Positions 26,434 to 34,970 of a stretch of DNA of 64,000 bases are shown one piece after another. The DNA comes from Methylopumilus sp003533095 (GTDB taxonomy: Bacteria > Pseudomonadota > Gammaproteobacteria > Burkholderiales > Methylophilaceae). How positions within the stretch are numbered: position 1 is the stretch's first letter; each line of letters begins with the position of its first letter. Made by a program: the position numbers and the translations under genes. The stretch lies in the NCBI GenBank assembly GCA_963977845.1, contig CAXBPZ010000001.1:124001-188000 (forward strand). Direction: 5' to 3'. Under the pieces are notes generated by a model. It was not told the origin of the DNA. It saw only the letters and a list, made by a program, of their open reading frames with translations, and searched no databases.

Positions 26434-27857
26434 CTTTTGATTTTGTTCGCTTCTTTTATGATATTGGGAAGTAAAGATCCGAGAACCATTCCAATAACGC
26501 TATTAGCTAAGCCAATAAGCTGTGCCGGTATTGGTGTATTGTCCCCTAGAAAAAATTCAACAAACAACCAAGAACCGACGCCTCCAATAATAGCCATGAG
26601 CGCTCCCTGACTGTTTGCCTTTTTCCAAAAGGCGCCAAAGACCAATGGTACAAATGCACCTGCAAGCGTAATTTTATATGCAGATTCGACCATACCAAAA
26701 ATTGAAAGATTTGAACTGAGTGCATAAAGTAAAACAATAGAAGAAAAACATACAAGTGTAATTCTCATAATTTTAAGTAAATGTTTGTCACTTATTTTTG
26801 GAAAATATCCTTTTACAATATTTTCTGCAAAAGTAATAGAAGGCGCTAAAAGTGTTGCCGACGAGCAGCTCATAATGGCTGATAAAACTGCTCCAAAAAA
26901 TATCACTTGTGCAAATAGCGGCATGTAATTAAGAACAAGCATTGGTAAAACGTGTTGTGAATTTGTATTCACAAGACCATTAAAATAATCTGCATCAATT
27001 AAAGTAGCAGAGTAGGCAATAAACATTGGTACAAATGTAAATGTAAAATAAATTAATGCTCCGAGTATAGAGCCATATAAGGCGATCTTTGCAGTTTTAG
27101 CAGATGTGACTCGTTGAAATACATCCTGTTGTGGAACTGATCCAAGCATCATAGTAATCCATGTGCCAAAAAAAGTGACCCATGTCCAAATATTCCCTTT
27201 AGGAAAAAAATCTAATTTATGATGGTTAGCCGCAGTTTCAATGACGGGTCTAATCCCACCTGTTAAGTGAGAAATTGCATTTGCAATATAAAGAAGGCCA
27301 CCAATAACTACGATCATTTGAATGAAATCTAAAATAGCTACAGATAACATGCCGCCAAATGTTGTAAAAGTAAGTACGATTAATGTCCCAATAATCATAC
27401 CCACTTGTTCGCTAATAAATTGATGTGTAATAAGATTAAATATCAATCCAAGCGCTTTAATTTGGGCTGCTACCCAACCTAAGTATGAAATAACAATGGC
27501 AATCGTTGTTAAAACTTCAATAGTTCTGTTATATCTTGCTTTATAGAAGTCTCCTAAAGTGATGATATTTAGTTTATATAATTTAGAGGAAAAGAATAGG
27601 CCAGCAATAATCAAGCAAAGACTCGATCCAAAAGGGTCAGCTACAACTCCATTTAAACCTTCCTTTACAAAAGTTGAAGAGACTCCAAAAATGGCTTCAG
27701 CGCCAAACCATGTTGCAAACACTGTGGCGGTAACTACAGGAAGAGGAAGATGACGACCAGCTACAGCATAATCTTTCGTATCTTTAACGCGAGAGGATAC
27801 AAAGATACCGATGCCAATGGTAACTAGTAAATAGAGCGATACAAACCAAATAAGCAA
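26430..27857 (-). CDS. Sodium:solute symporter family protein
   Basis: Inner-membrane transporter of the SSS family (TC 2.A.21). At 475 residues it has about 13 hydrophobic segments. N-terminal VKDTKDYAVAGRHLPL and WFGAEAIFGVSS are typical of the family, as is TFTTFGGMLSVAILDFIQ. Residue patterns do not let me choose between proline, pantothenate or other organic-acid substrates. It probably starts with TTG (27855-27857), preceded by GGGA at 8 nt; no ATG is near. It stands as a single gene, convergent with mutM. Confidence 0.88.
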   Translation of the reverse strand: MLIWFVSLYLLVTIGIGIFVSSRVKDTKDYAVAGRHLPLPVVTATVFATWFGAEAIFGVSSTFVKEGLNGVVADPFGSSLCLIIAGLFFSSKLYKLNIITLGDFYKARYNRTIEVLTTIAIVISYLGWVAAQIKALGLIFNLITHQFISEQVGMIIGTLIVLTFTTFGGMLSVAILDFIQMIVVIGGLLYIANAISHLTGGIRPVIETAANHHKLDFFPKGNIWTWVTFFGTWITMMLGSVPQQDVFQRVTSAKTAKIALYGSILGALIYFTFTFVPMFIAYSATLIDADYFNGLVNTNSQHVLPMLVLNYMPLFAQVIFFGAVLSAIMSCSSATLLAPSITFAENIVKGYFPKISDKHLLKIMRITLVCFSSIVLLYALSSNLSIFGMVESAYKITLAGAFVPLVFGAFWKKANSQGALMAIIGGVGSWLFVEFFLGDNTPIPAQLIGLANSVIGMVLGSLLPNIIKEANKIKS

Positions 27858-27872
27858 TCAATGTTCCCTAAT

Positions 27873-29417
27873 TTATTTAATAAAATAAAACAAGACTATT
27901 AAATTTATCAATAAGGTAATACCAATAAAAGAAATGATGATTTTAAACCAACGATTTTGATTTTTCTGTGACTTTATGAAGCTTTCAAAATCATCTTTTG
28001 TAATTGCATTTTTATTTTGTAAAATCTTTTGTTCGAGAAGCTCATGAATGAGTCTTGGCAGTTTTGGGGTAAGATGAAGCCAATGAGGAAATTCATTTTT
28101 TAAGTTTTTAAGAATATGTTTTATACCTTTTTGTTCAGACATGTATTTTTTCAAAAATGGTGCAGCAGTTTTCCATAAGTCTAAATCAGGATCTAGGTTT
28201 CGACCAAGGCCTTCTACGTTTAAAAGAGTTTTTTGAAGCATTGTGAGTTGTGGTTGAATTTCCATATTAAATCGTCTCGACGTCTGAAACAATCTAATCA
28301 ATAAGCGGCCAAATGAGATTTCCTTTAGAGGCTTGTTAAAGATAGGCTCACATACAGAGCGTATTGCATTTTCAAATTCATCAATAGAGGTATCTTTAGG
28401 TACCCATCCAGATTCAATATGGGCAAGAGCCACATCATGATAGTCACGCTTAAAAAAAGCTAAAAAATTACGTGCTAGGTAGTTCTTATCATTCTCATTT
28501 AAAGAGCCCATAATGCCAAAATCCATAGCAATATAACGTCCATCATCAGCAACTTGGATATTCCCAGGATGCATATCTGCATGAAAAAAACTATCTCTAA
28601 AAACTTGGGTAAAAAATATTTCTACGCCATTGCGAGCCAGTTCTTTAATGTCAATTTTTTTCTTTCGGAGTATTTCCACATGGCTAATGGGGGTTCCATA
28701 CATTCTCTCCATGACCATTACATTTTCATTGCAATAGTCCCAATAAACTTCTGGAACAATAAGTAATTTTTTATCTTTAAAATTTTCACCTAGGCGACTG
28801 CAATTTGCTGCATCTAACATAAGATTTAACTCGCATTGAACATGCCTAGAAAATTCAGCAACTACTTCTCGAGGTCTTAAACGCTTTCCGTCTGACCAAA
28901 TTAATTCAAGCAAGTGAGCAATAAGATATAAGAGCTTAATATCTTTATCAATAATGCGCTTAATATTAGGCCTTAATATTTTAACTGCAACATGTTTACC
29001 GTCATGGAGTGTTGCAAAATGAACTTGAGCTACTGATGCGCTCGCTATAGGTGAGATATCAAATGTTTTAAAGATGTTATCTAGCGGGACACCATAAGAA
29101 GCAATGATAATTTTTTCTACATCTTTATATGGAAAGGGTGGCACTTGATCCTGAAGTTTAGCTAGCTCATCTGCAATATCTAAAGGTATGAGATCTCTTC
29201 GAGTAGATAACATTTGACCAAATTTAACGAAGATGGGACCTAAATTCTCAAGTGCAAGCCTAAGTCTTGTGCCTCTATTTTTATTATGTGGCCGAAAGAA
29301 AAAAACTGCCGAGATGAAAAGGGCAAGAAGATTGAGTTTTCGGTTAAATGTAATAAACTCTTCAAGCCGATACTTAAGAAGTATAAAGATTATATAAATA
29401 AGCCTTAAAAATTTCAT
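27873..29417 (-). CDS. ubiB: Ubiquinone biosynthesis ATPase/kinase-like protein UbiB
   Basis: Atypical kinase of the ABC1/ADCK family, needed for aerobic ubiquinone synthesis; it has ATPase activity linked to extraction of Q precursors from the membrane. The KxGQ motif is at K65-Q68 (FVKFGQMLSTRRDL). The A-rich loop ASASVAQVH and the metal-binding ADMHPGNIQV...DFG follow. A C-terminal membrane helix lies at about 488-513. Length 514. It lies immediately after ubiJ, whose stop overlaps its start by 4 nt. Confidence 0.95.
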   Translation of the reverse strand: MKFLRLIYIIFILLKYRLEEFITFNRKLNLLALFISAVFFFRPHNKNRGTRLRLALENLGPIFVKFGQMLSTRRDLIPLDIADELAKLQDQVPPFPYKDVEKIIIASYGVPLDNIFKTFDISPIASASVAQVHFATLHDGKHVAVKILRPNIKRIIDKDIKLLYLIAHLLELIWSDGKRLRPREVVAEFSRHVQCELNLMLDAANCSRLGENFKDKKLLIVPEVYWDYCNENVMVMERMYGTPISHVEILRKKKIDIKELARNGVEIFFTQVFRDSFFHADMHPGNIQVADDGRYIAMDFGIMGSLNENDKNYLARNFLAFFKRDYHDVALAHIESGWVPKDTSIDEFENAIRSVCEPIFNKPLKEISFGRLLIRLFQTSRRFNMEIQPQLTMLQKTLLNVEGLGRNLDPDLDLWKTAAPFLKKYMSEQKGIKHILKNLKNEFPHWLHLTPKLPRLIHELLEQKILQNKNAITKDDFESFIKSQKNQNRWFKIIISFIGITLLINLIVLFYFIK

Positions 29418-29974
29418 AGCTTTTTAAGTCTTTGTTCTAAGCGATCAACATCAAATCTTAAACTATCAACTTCTTTATTGAATTGCTCAACTACTCGTTT
29501 TTTAGCAATAAGTGGCTTCTCTTCAATCCAATACTCCCTAAAAGTATCTGCAATATTGAATGATGTTTCTTTTGTGCTTTGAGAGATTTTTTTTCCAAGC
29601 TTCACAAGTTGATATGCTGGAATATCACCAATTATTTTGCTTAAATCATCTTCATAGTCCCATTCAATATCTTTTAATGCATTGCTTATCATTGTTGCAA
29701 AATTGATATCACCTTTAATTTCAATATATGCTTTTTTATTTCCTCGCATAAGCTCTATAGCTGAGGATATTGTTAATTTAATTTCCGCATCATAAGTTTC
29801 CAAATATTCAATATATTCAGGAATACCAGCGTCATTAATCTTTAATGCGTAATGAATGGGACCTACATTAAATAAAATAGATTTTGATTTATGTTTAGAA
29901 AAATCATTTTTTAACCACTCATTTTGTTGAAATAGATGGGCAGTAAGTTTTCTTTTAATTGTATTGGCAATCAA
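29414..29974 (-). CDS. ubiJ: Ubiquinone biosynthesis accessory factor UbiJ (SCP2 domain)
   Basis: Lipid-binding SCP2-type protein that, with UbiK, organises the soluble ubiquinone complex. The 186 residues show an SCP2-like N-terminal domain (about 10-110) with IELMRGNKKAYIEIKGD, and a C-terminal coiled coil (about 155-185, VVEQFNKEVDSLRFDVDRLEQRL). The start is TTG, overlapping the ubiE TGA. The position between ubiE and ubiB is the conserved ubiE-ubiJ-ubiB order and gives the strongest support. Confidence 0.9.
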   Translation of the reverse strand: MIANTIKRKLTAHLFQQNEWLKNDFSKHKSKSILFNVGPIHYALKINDAGIPEYIEYLETYDAEIKLTISSAIELMRGNKKAYIEIKGDINFATMISNALKDIEWDYEDDLSKIIGDIPAYQLVKLGKKISQSTKETSFNIADTFREYWIEEKPLIAKKRVVEQFNKEVDSLRFDVDRLEQRLKKL

Positions 29975-30723
29975 AATTTGTACCCCATGTGGATGGCGAC
30001 AATTCCTGATGATAAATTGAGATATTCAACTTTAGAAAATGACTCTTGCTCCATCATCTCTTTTAAAGAATCCTGATCTGGATGCATTCTTATAGATTCA
30101 ACAAGGTATTGATAGCTAGATTCATCTTTTGCAAATAATTTGCCTAATTTTGGCAATAATTTAAAAGAAAATTGATCATAAAAAAATTGTAATGGTTTCC
30201 AGATTTTTGAAAATTCTAAAATTAAAATTTTCCCACCTGGAGATAAGACACGATAAATTTCTTTTAATGCCTTCTTTTTGTCTGTCATATTGCGAATACC
30301 GAAACCAATGGTGACGCAATCAAAATAATTATCAGGAAAGGGAAGAGATTCAGCATCACATAATACAGATGGTATAAAAATTCCTTGATTAATTAATTTA
30401 TCACGACCAATATTCAACATAGATAAATTGATATCCGAATGAATTAGTTGGCCTTTAAAGTTAGATGATTGAGCGCCAATTTTTTTAGCAAGAAGAATGG
30501 ATAAGTCAGCAGTTCCGCCAGCAATATCAAGAATTCGAGCATTTTTCTTTGCATTGGAGATATTCACAAGAAATTTTTTCCAAATATGATGCATGCCAAA
30601 TGACATCAAGTCATTCATTAGGTCATAATTTGATGCTACAGAATGAAATACAGAAGCGACCTTACCGGCTTTTTGCGAAGCATCTATTTCACTATAACCA
30701 AAATGTGTTTTTTTATTCGCCAT
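29971..30723 (-). CDS. ubiE: Demethylubiquinone/demethylmenaquinone methyltransferase UbiE
   Basis: SAM-dependent C-methyltransferase of ubiquinone (and menaquinone) biosynthesis. Motif I is ILDIAGGTADLS (64-75). The UbiE signatures YDLMNDLMSFGMHHIWKK (33-50) and the C-terminal RVLSPGGKILILEFSK are present. The 250 residues match the family. It heads ubiE-ubiJ-ubiB and overlaps the DUF971 gene by 11 nt. Confidence 0.96.
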   Translation of the reverse strand: MANKKTHFGYSEIDASQKAGKVASVFHSVASNYDLMNDLMSFGMHHIWKKFLVNISNAKKNARILDIAGGTADLSILLAKKIGAQSSNFKGQLIHSDINLSMLNIGRDKLINQGIFIPSVLCDAESLPFPDNYFDCVTIGFGIRNMTDKKKALKEIYRVLSPGGKILILEFSKIWKPLQFFYDQFSFKLLPKLGKLFAKDESSYQYLVESIRMHPDQDSLKEMMEQESFSKVEYLNLSSGIVAIHMGYKF

Positions 30724-31096
30724 TCGTTTTTATTCTTTGAATACCTGCGCTCGATAATTTGTTTATATATTCTTCCCATAGCGCATCATAAGTTGCAGCA
30801 AGCTCATAAAGATAATCCCATGTATAGATGCCTGTATCATGGCCATCTGAAAATATTAATTTAATTGCATACTGACCTATTGGCTCAATACTTTCTATAG
30901 TGACATTTTCCTTGTGCGTTTGAAGTATTTCCTGACCTGGCCCATGGCCTTTTACTTCAGCTGATGGTGAATACACACGAAGAAATTCGCAGGAAAGCAT
31001 ACACTCAGTTAGATTGCTAAATTTTATTTCTAACAGCTTAGATGCCTGATGGAGCTTAATTTCTAATGGATATATTTTAGCGTTACTTATTGTCAC
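30713..31096 (-). CDS. DUF971 (gamma-butyrobetaine hydroxylase-like N-terminal domain) protein
   Basis: The 127-residue protein consists only of the DUF971 domain that forms the N-terminus of gamma-butyrobetaine hydroxylases. Its marks are the opening PLEIKLHQASKLLEIKF, CEFLRVYSPSAEVKGHG, and the closing IFSDGHDTGIYTWDYLYEL. The stand-alone form has an unproven role; in some bacteria DUF971 is linked to Fe-S cluster handling. It starts with GTG and overlaps ubiE by 11 nt, so it is co-translated with the ubiquinone genes. Confidence 0.87.
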   Translation of the reverse strand: MTISNAKIYPLEIKLHQASKLLEIKFSNLTECMLSCEFLRVYSPSAEVKGHGPGQEILQTHKENVTIESIEPIGQYAIKLIFSDGHDTGIYTWDYLYELAATYDALWEEYINKLSSAGIQRIKTNGE

Positions 31097-31103
31097 TTTG
31101 TGG

Positions 31104-31146
31104 AAAAGCCTAAAAAAACTATATTATCGGAGTTCTTTTGGCTTTT
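31104..31146 (-). terminator. Putative terminator after rpoH
   Basis: AAAAGCC (31104-31110) and GGCTTTT (31140-31146) form the base of an imperfect hairpin that also pairs AAAA with TTTT and ACT with AGT further in. T runs flank it on both strands. It lies between the rpoH stop and the DUF971 start on the minus strand. Confidence 0.45.
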
Positions 31147-31163
31147 TTGGTAATTTTAAAAAA

Positions 31164-32024
31164 TTAATGACTAGACGATAGCATTAATAATTTAATTTTT
31201 TTCATTGCTGCTTGCTCGATTTGCCTAATTCTTTCAGCTGATACACCAAGTTTATCCGCAAGTTCATGGAGTGTTGAAGCGTCTTTATCTTTTAACCATC
31301 TTTCTTCTAAAATAAGTCGACTTCTCTCATCAAGCGAGGAGAGCGCTTTACTAAGAGAGGATAAATTATTTCCTTCAGATTGCTCTAACTCCATTTGTTC
31401 TGATGGCCCAGGAGTTTCATCTTTTAGGTAAGCAATGGGTCTAAATGCGTCATCCTCTGATTCGTCTGAGCCATAATCTAATGAAATTTCATTTCCATTA
31501 AAGCGATATTCCATTTCACGGACGTCCTCAGGCTTGACATTCAGCTCTTTAGCAATTGAATTAATCTCATCAGACTTAAGAGGTTGTATAGTCTTTTTCA
31601 TACTTCGTAAATTAAAAAATAATTTACGCTGAGCTTTTGTCGTCGCTGTTTTTACTAGGCGCCAATTTTTAACGATGTATTCCTGAATTTCTGCTTTAAT
31701 CCAATAGATGGCAAAAGATACTAGTCTTACGCCTCTTTCGGGATCAAATCTTTTCACAGCTTTCATAAGGCCAATATTGCCCTCTTGAACTAAGTCTGAT
31801 TGAGGCAGTCCGTAACCGGAATAACCTTTAGCTACTTTAACTACAAGTTTTAGGTGGGATAAGATGAGAGTTTTCGCAGCTTCAAGATCATTTGATTTTT
31901 TAAGACGCATCCCAAGAGCCATCTCCTCTTCAGCAGAAAGAGAAGGAATAGCTCTAATGGATTGCATATAGCGATCGTAGCTATCAACAGAGCCTAATGT
32001 GGGCAAGCTTAAATCCAAAGTCAT
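31164..32024 (-). CDS. rpoH: RNA polymerase heat-shock sigma factor sigma-32
   Basis: Directs RNA polymerase to heat-shock promoters. The 286 residues contain region 2 (DLVQEGNIGLMKAVKRFDPERG, about 78-99), the RpoH-specific box QRKLFFNLR (132-140) that separates it from RpoD and RpoS, and a region 4 helix-turn-helix (LGVSAERIRQIEQAAMKKI) at the C-terminus. It follows ftsX in the conserved order ftsY-ftsE-ftsX-rpoH. A CIRCE operator lies in the 126-nt gap in front, suggesting HrcA repression. Confidence 0.96.
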   Translation of the reverse strand: MTLDLSLPTLGSVDSYDRYMQSIRAIPSLSAEEEMALGMRLKKSNDLEAAKTLILSHLKLVVKVAKGYSGYGLPQSDLVQEGNIGLMKAVKRFDPERGVRLVSFAIYWIKAEIQEYIVKNWRLVKTATTKAQRKLFFNLRSMKKTIQPLKSDEINSIAKELNVKPEDVREMEYRFNGNEISLDYGSDESEDDAFRPIAYLKDETPGPSEQMELEQSEGNNLSSLSKALSSLDERSRLILEERWLKDKDASTLHELADKLGVSAERIRQIEQAAMKKIKLLMLSSSH

Positions 32025-32066
32025 CTTAATAAAATTCCTTGTAAAAACTTACTTATTAACATAATT

Positions 32067-32093
32067 TTAGCACTCTTCAATAGAGAGTGCTAG
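32067..32093. promoter_or_regulatory. CIRCE operator (HrcA binding site) upstream of rpoH
   Basis: TTAGCACTC (32067-32075), a 9-nt spacer, then GAGTGCTAG (32085-32093). This matches the CIRCE consensus TTAGCACTC-N9-GAGTGCTAA in 17 of 18 arm positions, with exact spacing. It is 43 nt upstream of the rpoH ATG. A -10-like TAAAAT on the minus strand (32064-32069) overlaps the proximal arm. HrcA is encoded at 52.5 kb. Confidence 0.9.
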
Positions 32094-32150
32094 TTTAATA
32101 AAGTTCCACAAATTTAAAATTAACCTAATAAATACAATAGGTTAGGTAAG

Positions 32151-33047
32151 CTATAATTTTTTAATTGATTGATTAATAGAAATGAAGGATGCCGTAATAG
32201 CGATCAGGATTGAACTTCCTATGATGGATAAATACTGTAACAAACTAAGATCAATAATAACGAATTGGGCTCCGTAGAGAGCTTCAACTTCAACGATGGT
32301 TTGATTTAAAAATATAACAATTAATTTGAGTGCAATAGCAGCCGTTAGCCCACCTCCCAGGCCGTAAATAAACCCACTATATAAAAAAGGCCTTCTTAGG
32401 AATTGATTTGTAGCCCCGATTAATTTGCTAAGCTCAATCTCTTCATGATGAGAGGTCATTTGAAGTCGAATAGTATTTCCAATCACTACGACCAGCATAG
32501 ACGTTAGTAAAATTGAAGCCAAAAGAATGGCTTTGTTTGCTAAATGCAGTATTGAATTTAATTTCTTAACCCAACCTGTATCAACAACGACTTGATCTAC
32601 GCCGTCGAGTTTATCCAGAAAAGATTTTAAGTCTGCAACTTGATTTGGATTGATGGTGTTTGGGGAAATGAAGAATGCATCAGGCAATGGATTTTCGGAT
32701 AGTCCGTTATTTGAATCATTAAAACCCATAGATTTTTGAAGTTTAGGCCAAGCCTCTTCTTTCTTTACAAAATGAAAACTATTAATCTCACTTCGACTTT
32801 TTAATTCTTTTTCTATTTTATTTTTAACATCTACTGGAATTTCTTTTTTAAGAAAAACGCTGATTTGAGATTCATGCTGAATAGTTTCAGAAATTGATTT
32901 TAAATTTTGAACTACAAGAAAAGAAATGCTTGGCAAAATAAATGTAATGCCTATAACTAAAAACATCATCAATGTAGAAAGCATTGATGCGTGGCTTCGC
33001 TGAAGCGCTTTAAGAAACATATGATAATGTGAGGTAAAGTAATCCAT
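32151..33047 (-). CDS. ftsX: Cell-division ABC permease FtsX
   Basis: Membrane partner of FtsE; the complex couples divisome activity to septal peptidoglycan hydrolases. The 298-residue protein has an N-terminal cytoplasmic/TM1 segment (about 22-45) and an extracellular domain of roughly 110 residues. Three C-terminal membrane helices follow (about 172-196, 222-245, 268-290). The LVVVIGNTIRLQM and EIELSKLIGAT motifs are typical. It directly abuts ftsE. Confidence 0.94.
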   Translation of the reverse strand: MDYFTSHYHMFLKALQRSHASMLSTLMMFLVIGITFILPSISFLVVQNLKSISETIQHESQISVFLKKEIPVDVKNKIEKELKSRSEINSFHFVKKEEAWPKLQKSMGFNDSNNGLSENPLPDAFFISPNTINPNQVADLKSFLDKLDGVDQVVVDTGWVKKLNSILHLANKAILLASILLTSMLVVVIGNTIRLQMTSHHEEIELSKLIGATNQFLRRPFLYSGFIYGLGGGLTAAIALKLIVIFLNQTIVEVEALYGAQFVIIDLSLLQYLSIIGSSILIAITASFISINQSIKKL

Positions 33048-33710
33048 CTATTGCTCAGTAATCTTTGTTAAATTGCCTTCTTGTAAATAGAGTTGTTTAT
33101 GTTTTTTGGAGGTGGTTGGCATTTCATGTGTTGCAACAATTACAGTAACACCAAGTTCTTGAAAGCTATAAAAAAGATTCATGATTTCATCTGCATATTT
33201 TTTATCCAAATTTCCTGTTGGCTCATCTGCGAGCAAAATAGAGGGCCTACAAGCAATAGCCCTTGCAATTGCGAGGCGTTGCTGTTCCCCACCTGACAAG
33301 CTAATGGGCATTGATTTTTCTCGATTAAGTAAGCCTACTTTATCTAAAGCCGCACGAACACGGCCTTTAATATCAGCTATGTTCACCCCATTAATCTCTA
33401 AAGGCAGTGCTATATTTTCAAAGCAATTTCGATCATATAAAAGTTTATGATCTTGAAAAACCAAACCAAATTTTCTCCTAACGTAAGGAATAGCATCACT
33501 TTTAATTTGACCTAAATTTTGATTTTCAAAAATAATTGTTCCATGTGTAGGAGGTTCAATAGCTGCAATTAATTTTAATAAAGTTGATTTTCCTGCACCT
33601 GAAGGACCTGTTACAAAAATAAGTTCACCGGTATTGATTTCAAAGGTAATGTTTTGAAGTGCCTCCAAATTTCCGGGATATCTTTTATAGACTTGATCAA
33701 ATTTAATCAT
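33048..33710 (-). CDS. ftsE: Cell-division ATP-binding protein FtsE
   Basis: ABC ATPase of the FtsEX complex. Walker A is GPSGAGKST (35-43), signature LSGGEQQR (138-145) and Walker B ILLADEPTGNLD (158-169). The 220 residues match FtsE, and the FtsE-like QDHKLLYDRNCFEN follows the Q loop. It sits 15 nt after ftsY and abuts ftsX without a gap. Confidence 0.95.
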   Translation of the reverse strand: MIKFDQVYKRYPGNLEALQNITFEINTGELIFVTGPSGAGKSTLLKLIAAIEPPTHGTIIFENQNLGQIKSDAIPYVRRKFGLVFQDHKLLYDRNCFENIALPLEINGVNIADIKGRVRAALDKVGLLNREKSMPISLSGGEQQRLAIARAIACRPSILLADEPTGNLDKKYADEIMNLFYSFQELGVTVIVATHEMPTTSKKHKQLYLQEGNLTKITEQ

Positions 33711-33725
33711 TCATAAAAACCAATT

Positions 33726-34880
33726 TTAAAAGAGTGCATCGACATATTCTTTCGCATTAAAAACTTTCAAATCATCTATAGATTCACCAACACCAATGTA
33801 CCGTAATGGAGTAGGTTGCTCTTTTGCGATCGCTGCAATAACACCACCTTTAGCTGTACCATCAAGTTTAGTTAAGGCTAGACCAGTAATGCCCAATGCT
33901 TCATTAAATATTTTGAGTTGGCTAATGGCATTTTGTCCAGTATTTGCATCTAAAACGAGAAGAATTTCATGAGGCGCTTCCTCATGACATTTCTTAATCA
34001 CGCGTTTAACTTTTGTAATTTCATCAATTAAATGTTTTTGTGTGGGCAATCTACCTGCAGTATCAGCAATTACAATATCTATATTCTTTGCTTTTGCAGA
34101 GTTAATAGCATCAAAAATAACTGCACTTGGATCGCCGGAGGCTTGTGAAACGACATGAACATTATTCCTTTCTCCCCATACTTGGAGTTGCTCAGTCGCT
34201 GCTGCCCTGAATGTGTCACCCGCTGCAATTAACACTGATTTATTTTCATCAAGGAATATTTTTGTAAGTTTTCCAATTGTGGTTGTCTTTCCTGCGCCAT
34301 TAACTCCAACAACCATAATGACATAAGGATTAGTCCCCTTTAATATCAGAGGATTTTCAATAGGGGTTAATAGTTCAGTTAATTTTTCTTTAAGCAAACC
34401 CTTAATCTCATCTGCATTTTCTATATTGTTCTTTTTAACAGAAACTCTAATACTATCTAGAAGGAATGTTGTAGCCGAAATCCCCACATCAGAAGTAAGC
34501 AGTATTGTTTCAAGCTCTTCAAAAAGTGCCTCATCGATTTTTTTACCTGTAAATAATGAAGTTAGTTCTGAAGTTAATTTTTCTCTAGTCTTAGTAAGAC
34601 CCTTTTTTATTTTGTCTGCAAAACCAAAGAAACCGCTTTTCTTTTCTTCTTTTGGTGCTTCTTCTTTTTCGGGTAATACGACAGGTTTTTTTTCGGCGAC
34701 CTTGGGAGGGGCTTTAATAGACTGTAATGGTTTTACTGTTTTTTTCTTGTCTGATGTTTTAGGTGGTTTAGCAGCTTTTTGCTTTGGCGATGCTGGAGCT
34801 TTTTTGGTAACTTCTTTTTTTGCCACAGGTTTTTTTTCTGGGCTGTCCTTCTTTATAATTTTTTTTAGGAATTCAAACAT
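33726..34880 (-). CDS. ftsY: Signal recognition particle receptor FtsY
   Basis: GTPase that docks SRP-ribosome complexes at the membrane. A lysine/proline/alanine-rich N-terminal A domain (about 10-85) precedes the N domain (FGFADKIKKGLTKTR) and the G domain with GVNGAGKT (192-199), DTAGR (273-277) and TKLDG. The 384 residues fit the family, where the A domain is variable in length. The MFEFLKK start looks like an amphipathic membrane-targeting helix. It heads the ftsY-ftsE-ftsX-rpoH run and is divergent from the M16 pair. Confidence 0.96.
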   Translation of the reverse strand: MFEFLKKIIKKDSPEKKPVAKKEVTKKAPASPKQKAAKPPKTSDKKKTVKPLQSIKAPPKVAEKKPVVLPEKEEAPKEEKKSGFFGFADKIKKGLTKTREKLTSELTSLFTGKKIDEALFEELETILLTSDVGISATTFLLDSIRVSVKKNNIENADEIKGLLKEKLTELLTPIENPLILKGTNPYVIMVVGVNGAGKTTTIGKLTKIFLDENKSVLIAAGDTFRAAATEQLQVWGERNNVHVVSQASGDPSAVIFDAINSAKAKNIDIVIADTAGRLPTQKHLIDEITKVKRVIKKCHEEAPHEILLVLDANTGQNAISQLKIFNEALGITGLALTKLDGTAKGGVIAAIAKEQPTPLRYIGVGESIDDLKVFNAKEYVDALF

Positions 34881-34970
34881 TTTTTAAAATTTTAAGAACT
34901 TAATGAGATAAAGAAAAGTCTACGAACAAGTCATATTCATTATAATAGCTAAATTACTTAAGGATGAGAC

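Noticed and set aside
34426..34887. A 153-codon plus-strand frame opposite ftsY
   Set aside because: Its Phe/Ser-rich composition is the antisense image of the Lys/Pro/Ala-rich FtsY N-terminus. It has no independent support.
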